Shown: in pieces, positions 8,793-18,089 of the stretch
How positions within the stretch are numbered: the first letter of the stretch is position 1
How the letters are laid out: each line of letters starts with the position of its first letter
Assembly (NCBI RefSeq): GCF_900112005.1
Contig: NZ_FOKK01000002.1
Coordinates: 186,001-250,000 of the forward strand
From: Algoriphagus aquimarinus
Lineage (GTDB): Bacteria; Bacteroidota; Bacteroidia; Cytophagales; Cyclobacteriaceae
Length of the DNA stretch: 64,000 bases
Reading direction: 5' to 3'
Made by a program: the position numbers and the translations under genes
The notes under the pieces: generated by a model
Told to the model about the DNA's origin: nothing
Seen by the model: only the letters and a program-made list of their open reading frames with translations
The model's database searches: none

Positions 8793-11195
8793 ATGTCTAC
8801 TGCCTTACATCGCTCTTATGGCAAGAGTTCCGTTGTGCTTATCCTAAGCCTGTTTTTGTCTATTCCCCTCCTAGCTCAGCAAGGTCCAAAAAAAATCACA
8901 CTTACAGGGATTATCCTAGAAGAAGGCACAGACTCACCACTTCCTTTTGCTTCCATCGGTATTTACACCAGTGCGGATAGTTTGATCTCGGGAGGTTTAT
9001 CGGATGATAACGGTGAATTCAAAATCGAAATTACCAACGGACAATTCTATGCGTTGGTGGAGTTCATGGGGTACGAACCCTTTAGAACTGATCTCTTTTC
9101 TACCACAAAAGATTCTCCCTCATATAATCTCGGTCAGATTAAAATGAAATCTACCGCTGGTGATTTGGACGAAGTTGTTGTTCGTGGCGAAAAGACGATT
9201 ATGGAGCTTTCCCTAGATAAGCGGATTTTCAATGTGGGAAAAGATCTTGCAAATGCAGGAGGCAATGCAAATGATATTTTAATGAACTTGCCTTCAGTAT
9301 CGGTAGATCCAGAAGGAAATGTTCGCTTGAGAGGCTCTGCGAATGTGAGAATCCTCATTGATGGAAAGCCATCCGGACTGGTGAGCTTCAAAGGCAGCAG
9401 TGGACTGCGTCAACTTCCCGCCAATATGGTAGAACGCGTGGAAATCATCACGAATCCATCCGCCCGCTACGAAGCAGAAGGAATGGCGGGAGTCATCAAC
9501 ATCATTCTAAAAAAGGAAAACAATCAAGGCTTCAACGGCTCTTTCGAGGTAATCGCTGGCACACCAACTAACCTTGGTTTTACTGCTAATTTGAATTATC
9601 GTCATAAAAAAATCAATTGGTTCATCAATTACGGGTTGTCTCACCGCAGATCCCCAAATGTGGGAGAGTTGTATCAGGAAGTTTATGGGCAGGACACGAC
9701 TTTCATTCTTAATCAGTCAAATAAAGGGAACGTTACTAGCCTAAACAACAATATTCGGGGTGGATTGGACTACTACTTCAATGAAAAAAGTATCCTTACC
9801 CTATCCTACTTATGGCGAAGAAGCGATGCACATCGCATTACAGACATTCGATACGAGGATTCTTGGAATACATCTGAAAACCTACAGAGCTACACGCTAA
9901 GAAGGCAAGATGAAACCGAAGAGGAGCCAAACTCAGAAATATCTGCAAATTATAAGCGGACCTTTGAGCAAAAAGGACATGAACTCACGACAACTTTCAC
10001 CTACCTAAATTACTGGGAGAATTCAGATCAACTCTTCACACAGAATACTTTTTCACCAGTAGGAATAGAACAAACAGCGCTCAGACAAGTACAAACTTCG
10101 CTAAATGACGAGTACGAAAATCAATATTTAGCAATGTTGGATTATGTGAAGCCTTTTGCAAAAGAGGGGAAATTTGAGACTGGTTTTAGAACAAGCTTTC
10201 GAAGAATGAAAAATGACTACATCGTGAAGGAAAAAGGCGAGGATGGAGAATTTACACCGATCCCAGGCTTGGACAACATTTTTCTCTACGATGAAAATAT
10301 CATGGCCGCATACGGGATTGTAGGAAATAAAACGAAAAACTGGAGTTATCAGGCAGGTTTACGTGCGGAGTACACCGATGTCAAAACGACTTTGGAAGAG
10401 ACGAACGAGGAAAATCCAAGGAATTACACTAACCTATTCCCAAGTGCACATTTGACCTATAACATTACGCAAGAAAATGCCTTTCAGCTTAGCTACAGCA
10501 GAAGAGTTCAGAGACCTGTTTATAATGATTTAAGTCCCTATGTTACCTTCTCTGATTCTAGAAATTTCTTCAGTGGAAATCCAGATTTGAACCCTGAATA
10601 CACTAATGCCTTCGAACTAGGCCACATTAAGTATTTTGACAATGGAACACTTTTCACTACAGTTTACTACCGAAGCACAGATGATAAAATCGAACGACTT
10701 CGTACGGTAAACGAAGAAGGAAATTCGGTCACAAAACCTTACAACTTGAATGGTGAGAACTCTTTTGGCGTGGAACTGAGTGGCGATTACCGTCCTAAGG
10801 AATGGTGGAAAATCGACATGAATTTGAATTTCTTCCATGCAAACATTGATGGAAGTAATATTCAAGCGGGCTATACTGCAAAAACTTATTCCTGGTTGCT
10901 CCGTCAAACTTCAAGATTCACCTTGAACAACGGTCTAGATCTACAACTTAGAATGAATTACGAAGCACGTCAAAAAACAGCTCAAGGAATCCGTAAAGGC
11001 ATATTCTTCATGGATTTATCTGCAAGTAAAGGCATCATCCAGGATCGTGGAACCTTAACCTTAAATGTGATCGACATCCTAAACTCCCGTAAAAACAGGT
11101 ACATCACGGAGGGAGTAAACTTCTATACTGAAGGCAGCTCACAACGTCAAATGAGACAAATCAACCTGACCATGAATTACCGCCTAAAGCAGTAA
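8793..11195 (+). CDS. TonB-dependent receptor (outer membrane beta-barrel family)
   Basis: 800 residues. A signal peptide (cleavage near LLAQQ, about residue 28) is followed by a carboxypeptidase-regulatory-like domain (about 32-115, TGIILEEGTDSPLPFASIGI), a plug domain (about 130-240) with the conserved RLRGSANVRILIDGKP and NPSARYEAEGMAGVINIILK motifs, and a 22-strand-type barrel with typical aromatic strand ends. This is the subfamily with an OMP_b-brl_3-type barrel, not the SusC type, and there is no SusD partner. The ligand is unknown. The next gene encodes a CBM9/DUF5916 envelope protein and may be linked in function. Confidence 0.9.
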   Translation: MSTALHRSYGKSSVVLILSLFLSIPLLAQQGPKKITLTGIILEEGTDSPLPFASIGIYTSADSLISGGLSDDNGEFKIEITNGQFYALVEFMGYEPFRTDLFSTTKDSPSYNLGQIKMKSTAGDLDEVVVRGEKTIMELSLDKRIFNVGKDLANAGGNANDILMNLPSVSVDPEGNVRLRGSANVRILIDGKPSGLVSFKGSSGLRQLPANMVERVEIITNPSARYEAEGMAGVINIILKKENNQGFNGSFEVIAGTPTNLGFTANLNYRHKKINWFINYGLSHRRSPNVGELYQEVYGQDTTFILNQSNKGNVTSLNNNIRGGLDYYFNEKSILTLSYLWRRSDAHRITDIRYEDSWNTSENLQSYTLRRQDETEEEPNSEISANYKRTFEQKGHELTTTFTYLNYWENSDQLFTQNTFSPVGIEQTALRQVQTSLNDEYENQYLAMLDYVKPFAKEGKFETGFRTSFRRMKNDYIVKEKGEDGEFTPIPGLDNIFLYDENIMAAYGIVGNKTKNWSYQAGLRAEYTDVKTTLEETNEENPRNYTNLFPSAHLTYNITQENAFQLSYSRRVQRPVYNDLSPYVTFSDSRNFFSGNPDLNPEYTNAFELGHIKYFDNGTLFTTVYYRSTDDKIERLRTVNEEGNSVTKPYNLNGENSFGVELSGDYRPKEWWKIDMNLNFFHANIDGSNIQAGYTAKTYSWLLRQTSRFTLNNGLDLQLRMNYEARQKTAQGIRKGIFFMDLSASKGIIQDRGTLTLNVIDILNSRKNRYITEGVNFYTEGSSQRQMRQINLTMNYRLKQ

Positions 11196-11285
11196 CTTAT
11201 TGCTGGAAGTGAGACGCTTGTACGTTTAAAATGAATTTCAGCGCCTTCAAGTATTCCATAAATACCTTTGAAAGTCTCCTTTTGC

Positions 11286-13463
11286 ATGTCCAAACTCCTC
11301 TTATTTCTCTTTCTAAATTTATTCTTAGCGGCATCTCTGTCAGCCCAAAAGATCAATTCGGATTATCAACTACATATCCAAAAAGCAAGCTCAGAAATCC
11401 TTATTGATGGCGCGCTAGATGAACAAGCCTGGTTAGACGCAGAAGTTGCCACAGATTTCTTCATGATTACTCCGATGGATACGAGTTTTGCGCGAGTAAG
11501 AACTGATGTGAGAATGACCTATGATGATGAAAATCTCTATTTACTTGTTGAGAATTTTCATGCCGTTGAAGGCCCATATATGGTCGAATCACTTCGAAGA
11601 GATTTCAGCTTTGGCAAAAATGACAACTTCTTACTCTTCATGGATCCATTCGATGACCAGACGAATGGATTTTCTTTTGGTGCCAATGCTGCAGGTGCGC
11701 AATGGGATGGAATCATGTATAATGGCGGAAGTGTGGACCTCAGTTGGGATAATAAATGGTCATCCAAAGTCACTAACTATGATGACAAGTGGGTTTTTGA
11801 AGCCAAAATTCCTTTCAAATCCATCCGCTACAAAAAAGGGATTACCGAATGGGGAATTAATTTTTCCCGACTTGATCTTAAAACCACTGAGAAATCAGGC
11901 TGGGCTCCAGTCCCACGACAATTCCCCTCTGCTTCCTTAGCTTATACAGGAATCTTGGTTTGGGACGAAGCTCCTCCACAAACTGGCGCAAATATCTCTG
12001 TGATCCCTTACGCATTGGGAGGGTTTAGTAAAGACGTGTCGTCAGGCGAAGAAGCTGTATATAGAAAAGAAGTTGGTTTGGATGCTAAAATAGGCTTGAC
12101 TTCTTCCTTGAATCTGGATCTTACGGTAAACCCCGATTTCTCCCAAGTGGAAGTGGATCGGCAGGTGACGAATCTGGATCGATTTGAATTGTTTTTCCCT
12201 GAGCGAAGGCAGTTTTTTCTTGAAAATGGAGATTTATTCGCAGGCTTTGGCTACAGCACTATCCGACCATTTTTCTCCAGAAGAATAGGTCTGAATGCTC
12301 CAATACAATTTGGAGCTAGACTTAGCGGCAAAATCAATAAAAACTGGCGCGTTGGGGCAATGAATATGCAAACTGGAAAAGTGAAAGAAGATGAACTACC
12401 AGCTCAAAACTTCACTGTCTTGGCACTTCAGCGGCAAGTAGGCGCACGCTCAAATATCACAGGACTCTTTATCAATAAGCAATCACTGAATTACAATCCT
12501 GACCCAGACGCAGAAGCACCAATTTATTCTCAGTTCAATAGAAATGTAGGCTTGGAATACAACCTAGCTTCGTCCAACAACCTCTGGACAGGAAAAGCGA
12601 TGATGCTTCAAAGCTTTGGGCCAGACAATGTAGGCAATGGATTTGTCCATGCTGCCAATCTGAAATACACCGCCGGAAATCTCACATGGAGCTGGCAACA
12701 TGAATATGTATCTGAAAACTATACCGCAGAAGTAGGCTATGTGCCGAGAAGGGGCTTTTACAAAGCCAATCCACAGGTAGGCTACCGCTGGTTTCCTAAA
12801 AGCGAAAAAATCCTAAGCCATGGGCCAGACGTAAGCACAACCTTCTTTTTCAACAAAAACGGAGAGAAAACTGACAACACTACATTCTTGGCTTATAACT
12901 TGAAATGGCGAAGTCAAAGCACTTTCATGATGTGGACGAGTACCGATTATGTGAGGCTACAGCGACCTTTTGACCCCACAAACTACAGCGGAGACACACT
13001 AGCTACAGGGACGGAACATCAATGGTACGCCATGGGAGCTGAATTCACATCAAAACCACAAAGTGTATTTACCTATGCATTCACCACACGTTTGGGTGGA
13101 TACTATGCAAATGGCGAGCGATACAATGTGACAGCTGAGCTCGGCTATAGGTTTCAGCCATACGTAAGCATTACGATGAATGCTGGCTATAACGAAATAC
13201 ACTTGCCTGAACCTTGGAATACGACCAGCTTCTGGTTAGTGGGTCCTAGGGTAGATGTCACTATGACAAATACGCTCTTCTTCACGGCTTTTGTTCAGTA
13301 TAACGAACAGATAGAAAATATTAACCTGAACACCCGCTTCCAGTGGCGATTCAAGCCTGCTTCCGATCTGTTTTTGGTTTACACAGACAATTACCTTCCC
13401 GCCCCATTTTACACTAAAAACAGATCATTGGTGCTGAAGTTTACCTATTGGTGGAATTTGTAG
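11286..13463 (+). CDS. CBM9-like/DUF5916 envelope protein
   Basis: The ATG at 11286 is preferred to an in-frame TTG at 11268 because it begins directly with a good signal peptide (MSKLLLFLFLNLFLAASLSA). The mature protein of about 705 residues starts with a carbohydrate-binding-module-9-like domain (ILIDGALDEQAW to about residue 185). A long DUF5916 segment follows, with beta-barrel character and the conserved FFPERRQFFLENGDLF stretch. Such proteins are probably outer-membrane barrels of Bacteroidota; their substrate is unknown. The gene follows the TonB-dependent receptor at a gap of about 90 bases on the same strand. Confidence 0.85.
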   Translation: MSKLLLFLFLNLFLAASLSAQKINSDYQLHIQKASSEILIDGALDEQAWLDAEVATDFFMITPMDTSFARVRTDVRMTYDDENLYLLVENFHAVEGPYMVESLRRDFSFGKNDNFLLFMDPFDDQTNGFSFGANAAGAQWDGIMYNGGSVDLSWDNKWSSKVTNYDDKWVFEAKIPFKSIRYKKGITEWGINFSRLDLKTTEKSGWAPVPRQFPSASLAYTGILVWDEAPPQTGANISVIPYALGGFSKDVSSGEEAVYRKEVGLDAKIGLTSSLNLDLTVNPDFSQVEVDRQVTNLDRFELFFPERRQFFLENGDLFAGFGYSTIRPFFSRRIGLNAPIQFGARLSGKINKNWRVGAMNMQTGKVKEDELPAQNFTVLALQRQVGARSNITGLFINKQSLNYNPDPDAEAPIYSQFNRNVGLEYNLASSNNLWTGKAMMLQSFGPDNVGNGFVHAANLKYTAGNLTWSWQHEYVSENYTAEVGYVPRRGFYKANPQVGYRWFPKSEKILSHGPDVSTTFFFNKNGEKTDNTTFLAYNLKWRSQSTFMMWTSTDYVRLQRPFDPTNYSGDTLATGTEHQWYAMGAEFTSKPQSVFTYAFTTRLGGYYANGERYNVTAELGYRFQPYVSITMNAGYNEIHLPEPWNTTSFWLVGPRVDVTMTNTLFFTAFVQYNEQIENINLNTRFQWRFKPASDLFLVYTDNYLPAPFYTKNRSLVLKFTYWWNL

Positions 13464-13519
13464 ACAGAAGATAGTCAGTATTTCAGCTTTGAATTAATCT
13501 TAAAAAAATGATCAATCTG

Positions 13520-13535
13520 TAGATTTGTACGTACA
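13520..13535 (+). promoter_or_regulatory. -7 element with overlapping palindrome before the toxin-antitoxin pair
   Basis: TAGATTTG at 13520-13527 fits TAnnTTTG. A perfect 10-bp palindrome, tgtacgtaca at 13526-13535, overlaps the expected transcription start. The antitoxin ATG is 22 bases further on. This is a candidate autoregulatory operator. No convincing -33 element is visible. Confidence 0.45.
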
Positions 13536-13556
13536 TTTAAATAAACCACACGTGCA

Positions 13557-13802
13557 ATGAATAAAAAGCTCACATTATCACTTAATGAGAAAGTCATAAA
13601 GAAGGCAAAGCTTTATGCTGAAAACACTGGGAATAGCCTCTCAGGTTTAGTGGAAGATTATTTTGAAAAAATAACCAGCTCATACGCACGCCATACTATT
13701 TCTGAAAGACTTCAGGCAATTGCGGGCAAAATTGAGCTTCCCCCCAATTTTGAAGATGAGGAAGAGTTACGGAAAGCTATGGAGGAGAAGCATCTGAAAT
13801 GA
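13557..13802 (+). CDS. VapB-like antitoxin (DUF6364-type)
   Basis: 81 residues: a short N-terminal strand (KKLTLSLNEKVI) followed by helix A (KKAKLYAENTGN) and SLSGLVEDYF, the layout of a ribbon-helix-helix DNA-binding fold in the DUF6364 family. The acidic C-terminal tail (DEEELRKAMEEK) is the expected toxin-binding part. Its stop codon overlaps the start of a PIN-domain gene by four bases (ATGA), as in type II toxin-antitoxin operons. It should neutralise the toxin and repress its own promoter; the palindrome upstream is a candidate site. Confidence 0.82.
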   Translation: MNKKLTLSLNEKVIKKAKLYAENTGNSLSGLVEDYFEKITSSYARHTISERLQAIAGKIELPPNFEDEEELRKAMEEKHLK

Positions 13803-14218
13803 AAGTTTTTCTTGATACAAACATATTAATCGATTTTCTCACCAATCGTCCTCCGTTTTCTTCTGAGGCATTAGAAATTTTCGCGTTAAGCGAGGAAGGA
13901 AAAATTCAACTTTTCACTTCCACACATTCTATCGCCGCAACGCACTACATTCTAAAAAAACAAGTCTCTGAAAATCATTTAAGACACTTACTTTCTGAAA
14001 TTTCCGAGATCGTTACAGTTCTTGACATCACCCAAACTATCGCAAGAACATCTCTCAAATCTGCTCATAGAGACTTTGAGGATGCCATTCAAATAGGATG
14101 CGCTGAGTCAAAGAGCGACATTGATTACATTGTTAGCCGGAATTTGAAAGATTTCAAAACCTCATCAATTCCTGCAATTTCCGTTCAGGAATTACTCACT
14201 AAGATTGATTTATCCTAA
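13799..14218 (+). CDS. PIN-domain toxin (VapC-like ribonuclease)
   Basis: A 139-residue PIN domain with the acidic metal-site residues in the usual order: Asp6 in FLDTNILIDFL, a Glu in SSEALEIF, Asp in DFEDAIQIGCAE and Asp in SRNLKDFK. VapC toxins cleave RNA, often tRNA or rRNA, once the antitoxin is lost. It overlaps the antitoxin by four bases and ends six bases before the dipeptidyl peptidase start, so that gene may be partly co-transcribed. All motifs are intact, so the toxin is probably active. Confidence 0.88.
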   Translation: MKVFLDTNILIDFLTNRPPFSSEALEIFALSEEGKIQLFTSTHSIAATHYILKKQVSENHLRHLLSEISEIVTVLDITQTIARTSLKSAHRDFEDAIQIGCAESKSDIDYIVSRNLKDFKTSSIPAISVQELLTKIDLS

Positions 14219-14224
14219 GAAAAA

Positions 14225-16465
14225 ATGAAGAGCTTCCACTTATTCGCTAGTTTACTTTTTGTATGTTTTCAAATCTTCACTGTAGTTGCACAACAGACTT
14301 CAGCTCCAGAACTTCTCTCCCTTGATAGAATTTACAACTCCAAAGAATTTGTACAGGAAAGACTCCAACCAATCCAATGGATAGAAAACGGAGAAGCCTA
14401 TGTGACTGTGGAAAATGGAAATGAATTGAGTCGCTGGGATTCCAAAACATTGGAAAAAAGTGTTTTTGTGCCCGGATCAGCATTGCAAAGTGGCGGAAAA
14501 CCAATTTCAATTGAATCATTTTCACTATCAGATGATGGTTCAAAAGTTCTGATTTTCACTAACTCTAGCAGAGTTTGGAGATCAAATACTAAAGGCGACT
14601 ACTGGGTGTATGATCTAGCTTCCAGAGAGCTCAAGCAGCTTGGGAGCAAGTTCGAAGCTTCTTCACTGATGTTTGCAAAATTTTCAGCGGACAATGAATA
14701 TGTAGCCTACGTCCAAAAATTCAATTTGTACAAAGAAAATTTCAAGACAGGAGAAATTACTCAGCTCACCAGCGACGGCACGGACAAAATCATCAACGGC
14801 ACGTTTGATTGGGCTTATGAAGAGGAATTTGGAAAACGAGATGGATTTGCGTGGAGCCCAGATGCAGCCCTCATTGCATTTTGGCAGATCGACGCATCCA
14901 AGATTCGGACGTTTTACATGATCAATAATACGGACTCCGTTTACTCAAAACCTATTCCACTGCAATACCCAAAAGTGGGTCAGGAGCCAGCTGGAGCTAA
15001 AATCGGCTTGATTAACTTGATATCTAACGAGAAGATTTGGGTTGCTGTCCCTGGACGCGAAAAGGAAAATTATCTCCCCGGGATGCAATGGATCAATGCT
15101 GATTTACTTTTGATCCAGCAGATGAATCGCAAGCAAAATCTTTTGACAATATGGACATACCAACCTTCCTCTGCTGCGCTAAAGAAAGTCTATACCGAAT
15201 CAGAAGAAACTTGGGTTGACCTTGCCTATCCTGATTTATCCAAAAATGGCTGGAGTGACAACAGCTTGCCGTTAGTAGATGGAGGAAAAGCTTTCCTACG
15301 AATGACAGAAAATGATGGCTGGAGACATATCTACAAAGTCGAAATAGCCTCAGGAAATAAGACATTACTTACTCCAGGTGAATTTGACGTAGCTTCATTC
15401 GGTGGAGTAACTGACACGGAAGTTTATTTTATTGCATCGCCAGAAAATGCTACTCAACGATACCTCTATGCCATTGATTTGGTAGGAAAAGGAAAACTCC
15501 GTAGAGTAACTCCAGAAGCTTTCGAAGGTGTAAACACCTATGATATCACTCCAAATGGTCTAGCTGCAATACATACGAATCAGAGTACGAAGAAGCCATC
15601 AACGGTGCGCCTCATCAGCCTACCAAAACACACTATAGTCAAAAACTTGGTCGAAAACACAGCTTATACCCAAAAGCTAGCATCATTGAAAACTCCTGAA
15701 ATCAAATTCACTACCGTGACTACTTCCGAAGGAGTATCTCTGGATGCTCGGGTTATTTACCCAGTTGATTTTGACGAATCGAAGAAGTATCCAGTTCTTT
15801 TCCATGTTTATGGAGAACCTTGGAGTACTGTCGCAACAGATACTCAAGTTGGACTTTACAATATTATGCTTGCGCAAAAAGGTTATTTCATCATTGACAT
15901 GGATAACCGAGGCACACCGACCTTGAAAGGAAGCGCTTGGAGGAAAAGCATTTATAGAAAAATCGGCGTAATCAATGCGCAGGATCAAGGTTTGGCAGCA
16001 AAGGAATTACTGAAGCTCCCTTACTTGGACGAAAGTAGAGTAGCTGTTTGGGGTTGGAGTGGTGGTGGTTCGATGACACTTAATCTGATGTTCAAATTCC
16101 CTGAAGTTTATCAAACAGGAATGTCTGTGGCTGCTGTCTCAAATCAACTGATTTACGATAATATCTATCAAGAGCGCTACATGGGACTTCCTCAGGAAAA
16201 CATGGAAGATTTCGTTAATGGTTCTCCGATCACTTATGCTAAAAAGTTGGAAGGTAATCTTTTGATCGTGCATGGCACAGGCGACGACAATGTTCACTAC
16301 CAAGGAGCAGAAATGCTCATGAATGAACTGATCAAGCATAACAAGCAATTCCAGATGATGCCCTACCCAAATCGCTCGCATGGGATCAACGAAGGAGCTG
16401 GGACTAGTCTACATTTATACACGCTACTCACAAATTATCTAATGACCCACACTCCAGTCAATTAA
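14225..16465 (+). CDS. dipeptidyl peptidase IV-type serine peptidase (S9B)
   Basis: 746 residues with a signal peptide ending near VVAQQ. An N-terminal eight-blade beta-propeller (to about residue 480) carries the DPP-IV double-Glu helix as DWAYEEEFGKRDGFAW. A C-terminal alpha/beta-hydrolase has the catalytic triad Ser612 (GWSGGGSM), Asp687 (GTGDDNVH) and His719 (SHGINEG). The spacing is almost the same as in human DPP4. It removes N-terminal X-Pro or X-Ala dipeptides, most likely in the periplasm. The upstream toxin gene is only six bases away, an odd neighbour that probably reflects insertion of the toxin-antitoxin pair. Confidence 0.94.
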   Translation: MKSFHLFASLLFVCFQIFTVVAQQTSAPELLSLDRIYNSKEFVQERLQPIQWIENGEAYVTVENGNELSRWDSKTLEKSVFVPGSALQSGGKPISIESFSLSDDGSKVLIFTNSSRVWRSNTKGDYWVYDLASRELKQLGSKFEASSLMFAKFSADNEYVAYVQKFNLYKENFKTGEITQLTSDGTDKIINGTFDWAYEEEFGKRDGFAWSPDAALIAFWQIDASKIRTFYMINNTDSVYSKPIPLQYPKVGQEPAGAKIGLINLISNEKIWVAVPGREKENYLPGMQWINADLLLIQQMNRKQNLLTIWTYQPSSAALKKVYTESEETWVDLAYPDLSKNGWSDNSLPLVDGGKAFLRMTENDGWRHIYKVEIASGNKTLLTPGEFDVASFGGVTDTEVYFIASPENATQRYLYAIDLVGKGKLRRVTPEAFEGVNTYDITPNGLAAIHTNQSTKKPSTVRLISLPKHTIVKNLVENTAYTQKLASLKTPEIKFTTVTTSEGVSLDARVIYPVDFDESKKYPVLFHVYGEPWSTVATDTQVGLYNIMLAQKGYFIIDMDNRGTPTLKGSAWRKSIYRKIGVINAQDQGLAAKELLKLPYLDESRVAVWGWSGGGSMTLNLMFKFPEVYQTGMSVAAVSNQLIYDNIYQERYMGLPQENMEDFVNGSPITYAKKLEGNLLIVHGTGDDNVHYQGAEMLMNELIKHNKQFQMMPYPNRSHGINEGAGTSLHLYTLLTNYLMTHTPVN

Positions 16466-16515
16466 ACAACTTAAATATTAGGATTATTTCATTTTGAATA
16501 GCGAAGCTGAATAAC

Positions 16516-16698
16516 TTATTGCTCAATTGATTTCGCTTCGAAAGAAACAATTTCTCCTTCCTCAATATCAACCCTAATGTCTATAGGATTGCAGCAAACT
16601 TCACAGTCTTCGATATACTGCTGGGAGGAGATTGATGAGTCAATCAACATAGTTATCTCAGCTAAACAGTAAGGACATTGAAAGTAGTGCTCAAGCAT
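16516..16698 (-). CDS. CPXCG-motif cysteine-rich zinc-ribbon protein
   Basis: A 60-residue protein with two Cys pairs, CPYC near the N-terminus and CEVCC in the middle, then a conserved NPIDIRVDIEEGEIVSFEAK ending. This is the small CPXCG family found across proteobacteria and Bacteroidota; the motif here is degenerate (CPYC-L). It probably binds one zinc ion. Its function is not known. It is convergent with the dipeptidyl peptidase gene. Confidence 0.82.
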   Translation of the reverse strand: MLEHYFQCPYCLAEITMLIDSSISSQQYIEDCEVCCNPIDIRVDIEEGEIVSFEAKSIEQ

Positions 16699-16731
16699 TC
16701 TTCAAGGTAATCAAATACACAATACTCTTCA

Positions 16732-16827
16732 ACTGACGGAATTCACATCAATTACGTCAATATACTGACGGTATTAACGTTAATTGAGTCAGTCAACTGA
16801 CGGTATTTACATTAATTCCGTCAGTCC
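16732..16827. repeat. three tandem 32-bp palindromic units
   Basis: Units start at 16732, 16764 and 16796, exactly 32 bases apart. Each begins ACTGACGG and has the consensus ACTGACGGTATT, one variable base, ACATTAATT, then nCGTCAGT. Within a unit the ends are inverted (ACTGACGG / CCGTCAGT, perfect in the third). They end 57 bases before the AAA/DUF4143 start and look like a phased operator array. Confidence 0.85.
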
Positions 16828-16884
16828 CATTTTTTAATTGAAAGAAAAAAATTTACTTTGCACTGTAGTTCAACAAGATAGCAG

Positions 16885-18027
16885 ATGCAAAATATCCCAA
16901 GAGCTTTACAAGCCGATTTTGATCGAAAACTCAAGCCTAACAAGGTATTGATGATATTAGGCCCACGGCGGTCTGGGAAAACTGCGCTCGTTCGTCAGTT
17001 TACAAAAGATGTAGATCATCAGCAATGCTTGATTCTAAATGGAGAAGACGTGCTCGATGCTGCGCTTTTACAAGAAAGATCAGTTGCCAACTACAGTCGA
17101 TTGCTTGCTGGCAAAACGCTTCTTGTTATCGACGAAGCTCAGCACATTCCTGACATTGGTCTTATACTGAAGTTGATCGTAGACAGCATCGACGGCATAC
17201 AAGTCATAGCTACTGGCTCATCTTCATTTGACATGCATCAGCAGGTTGGTGAACCTCTAGTAGGGAGGAAAAACACGCTTTTCCTTTATCCACTGGCGCA
17301 GATGGAATTTGCTAAAATCGAAGATCTCAAGGCTACTATAGAAAAACGTGAAGAACGTTTGATTTTCGGAGGCTACCCAGAACTCATCCACTTCTCGGAC
17401 TGGAAGGACAAGGAAGATTACCTCTACCAGATCATGAACGATTATCTTTTGAAAGATATCCTGATGGTCGATGGGGTAAAAAACTCAGACAAACTCTACT
17501 CATTACTTCGCTTAGTGGCCTTCCAAGTTGGCAAGGAAGTTTCACTTGAAGAACTCGGAAAGCAGTTAGGAATGTCCAAAAACACAGTGGAGCGCTATTT
17601 GGATCTACTTTCGAAAGTATTTGTGGTATTCAAAATCGGAGGATATAGTAGAAATCTCCGCAAGGAAATCGTAAAAAACAGTCGCTGGTATTTCTATGAC
17701 AATGGTGTGAGAAATGCGATCATTCAGAACTTCAACCGACTGGATCTTCGAGCCGACGTAGGCGAACTTTGGGAAAATTACCTTGCGGTAGAACGAATGA
17801 AATTTCAGAATTACAGCCAGATGCATTGCAATAACTATTTCTGGAGAACATACGACCAGCAGGAAATCGACTGGGTGGAAGAAGAAGGAGATAAGCTCCG
17901 AGCTTTTGAATTCAAATATCAAAACAGCAAAGGGTCCAAAGTCCCTGGAGCATGGGCAAAAGCGTATCCCCACGCCAGTTACGAAACCATTCATACGGGG
18001 AATTACTTAGATTGGATCGGAGGGTAA
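16885..18027 (+). CDS. AAA-family ATPase with DUF4143 domain
   Basis: 380 residues. The AAA_14 domain has Walker A GPRRSGKT at residues 26-33, Walker B LLVIDEAQ at 79-86 and a sensor-like ATGSSSF. The middle contains a winged-helix-like segment (SLEELGKQLGMSKNTVERYL). The C-terminal DUF4143 part ends in a PD-(D/E)XK-like pattern, QEIDWVEEEGDKLRAFEFK. Proteins of this type are common, patchily distributed in bacteria and archaea, and lack a settled function. The gene is a single transcription unit with three palindromic repeats upstream and a terminator downstream. Patchy distribution suggests horizontal acquisition, but base usage does not look foreign by eye. Confidence 0.88.
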   Translation: MQNIPRALQADFDRKLKPNKVLMILGPRRSGKTALVRQFTKDVDHQQCLILNGEDVLDAALLQERSVANYSRLLAGKTLLVIDEAQHIPDIGLILKLIVDSIDGIQVIATGSSSFDMHQQVGEPLVGRKNTLFLYPLAQMEFAKIEDLKATIEKREERLIFGGYPELIHFSDWKDKEDYLYQIMNDYLLKDILMVDGVKNSDKLYSLLRLVAFQVGKEVSLEELGKQLGMSKNTVERYLDLLSKVFVVFKIGGYSRNLRKEIVKNSRWYFYDNGVRNAIIQNFNRLDLRADVGELWENYLAVERMKFQNYSQMHCNNYFWRTYDQQEIDWVEEEGDKLRAFEFKYQNSKGSKVPGAWAKAYPHASYETIHTGNYLDWIGG

Positions 18028-18035
18028 TCTCCCAC

Positions 18036-18068
18036 AAAAAAACCTCGAAGCATTCGCTCCGAGGTTTT
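18036..18068. terminator. bidirectional terminator between the AAA gene and clpB
   Basis: A 9-bp stem (aaaacctcg / cgaggtttt) with A-run before and T-run after sits between two convergent genes and can serve both. Confidence 0.8.
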
Positions 18069-18089
18069 AACTCTAACCATTAACCTAAA

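Noticed and set aside
16732..16827. CRISPR array
   Set aside because: The 32-bp units abut directly, with no unique spacers, and there are no cas genes.
16885..18027. Defence-system ATPase
   Set aside because: The AAA/DUF4143 gene is alone between terminators, with no partner nuclease or methylase nearby.
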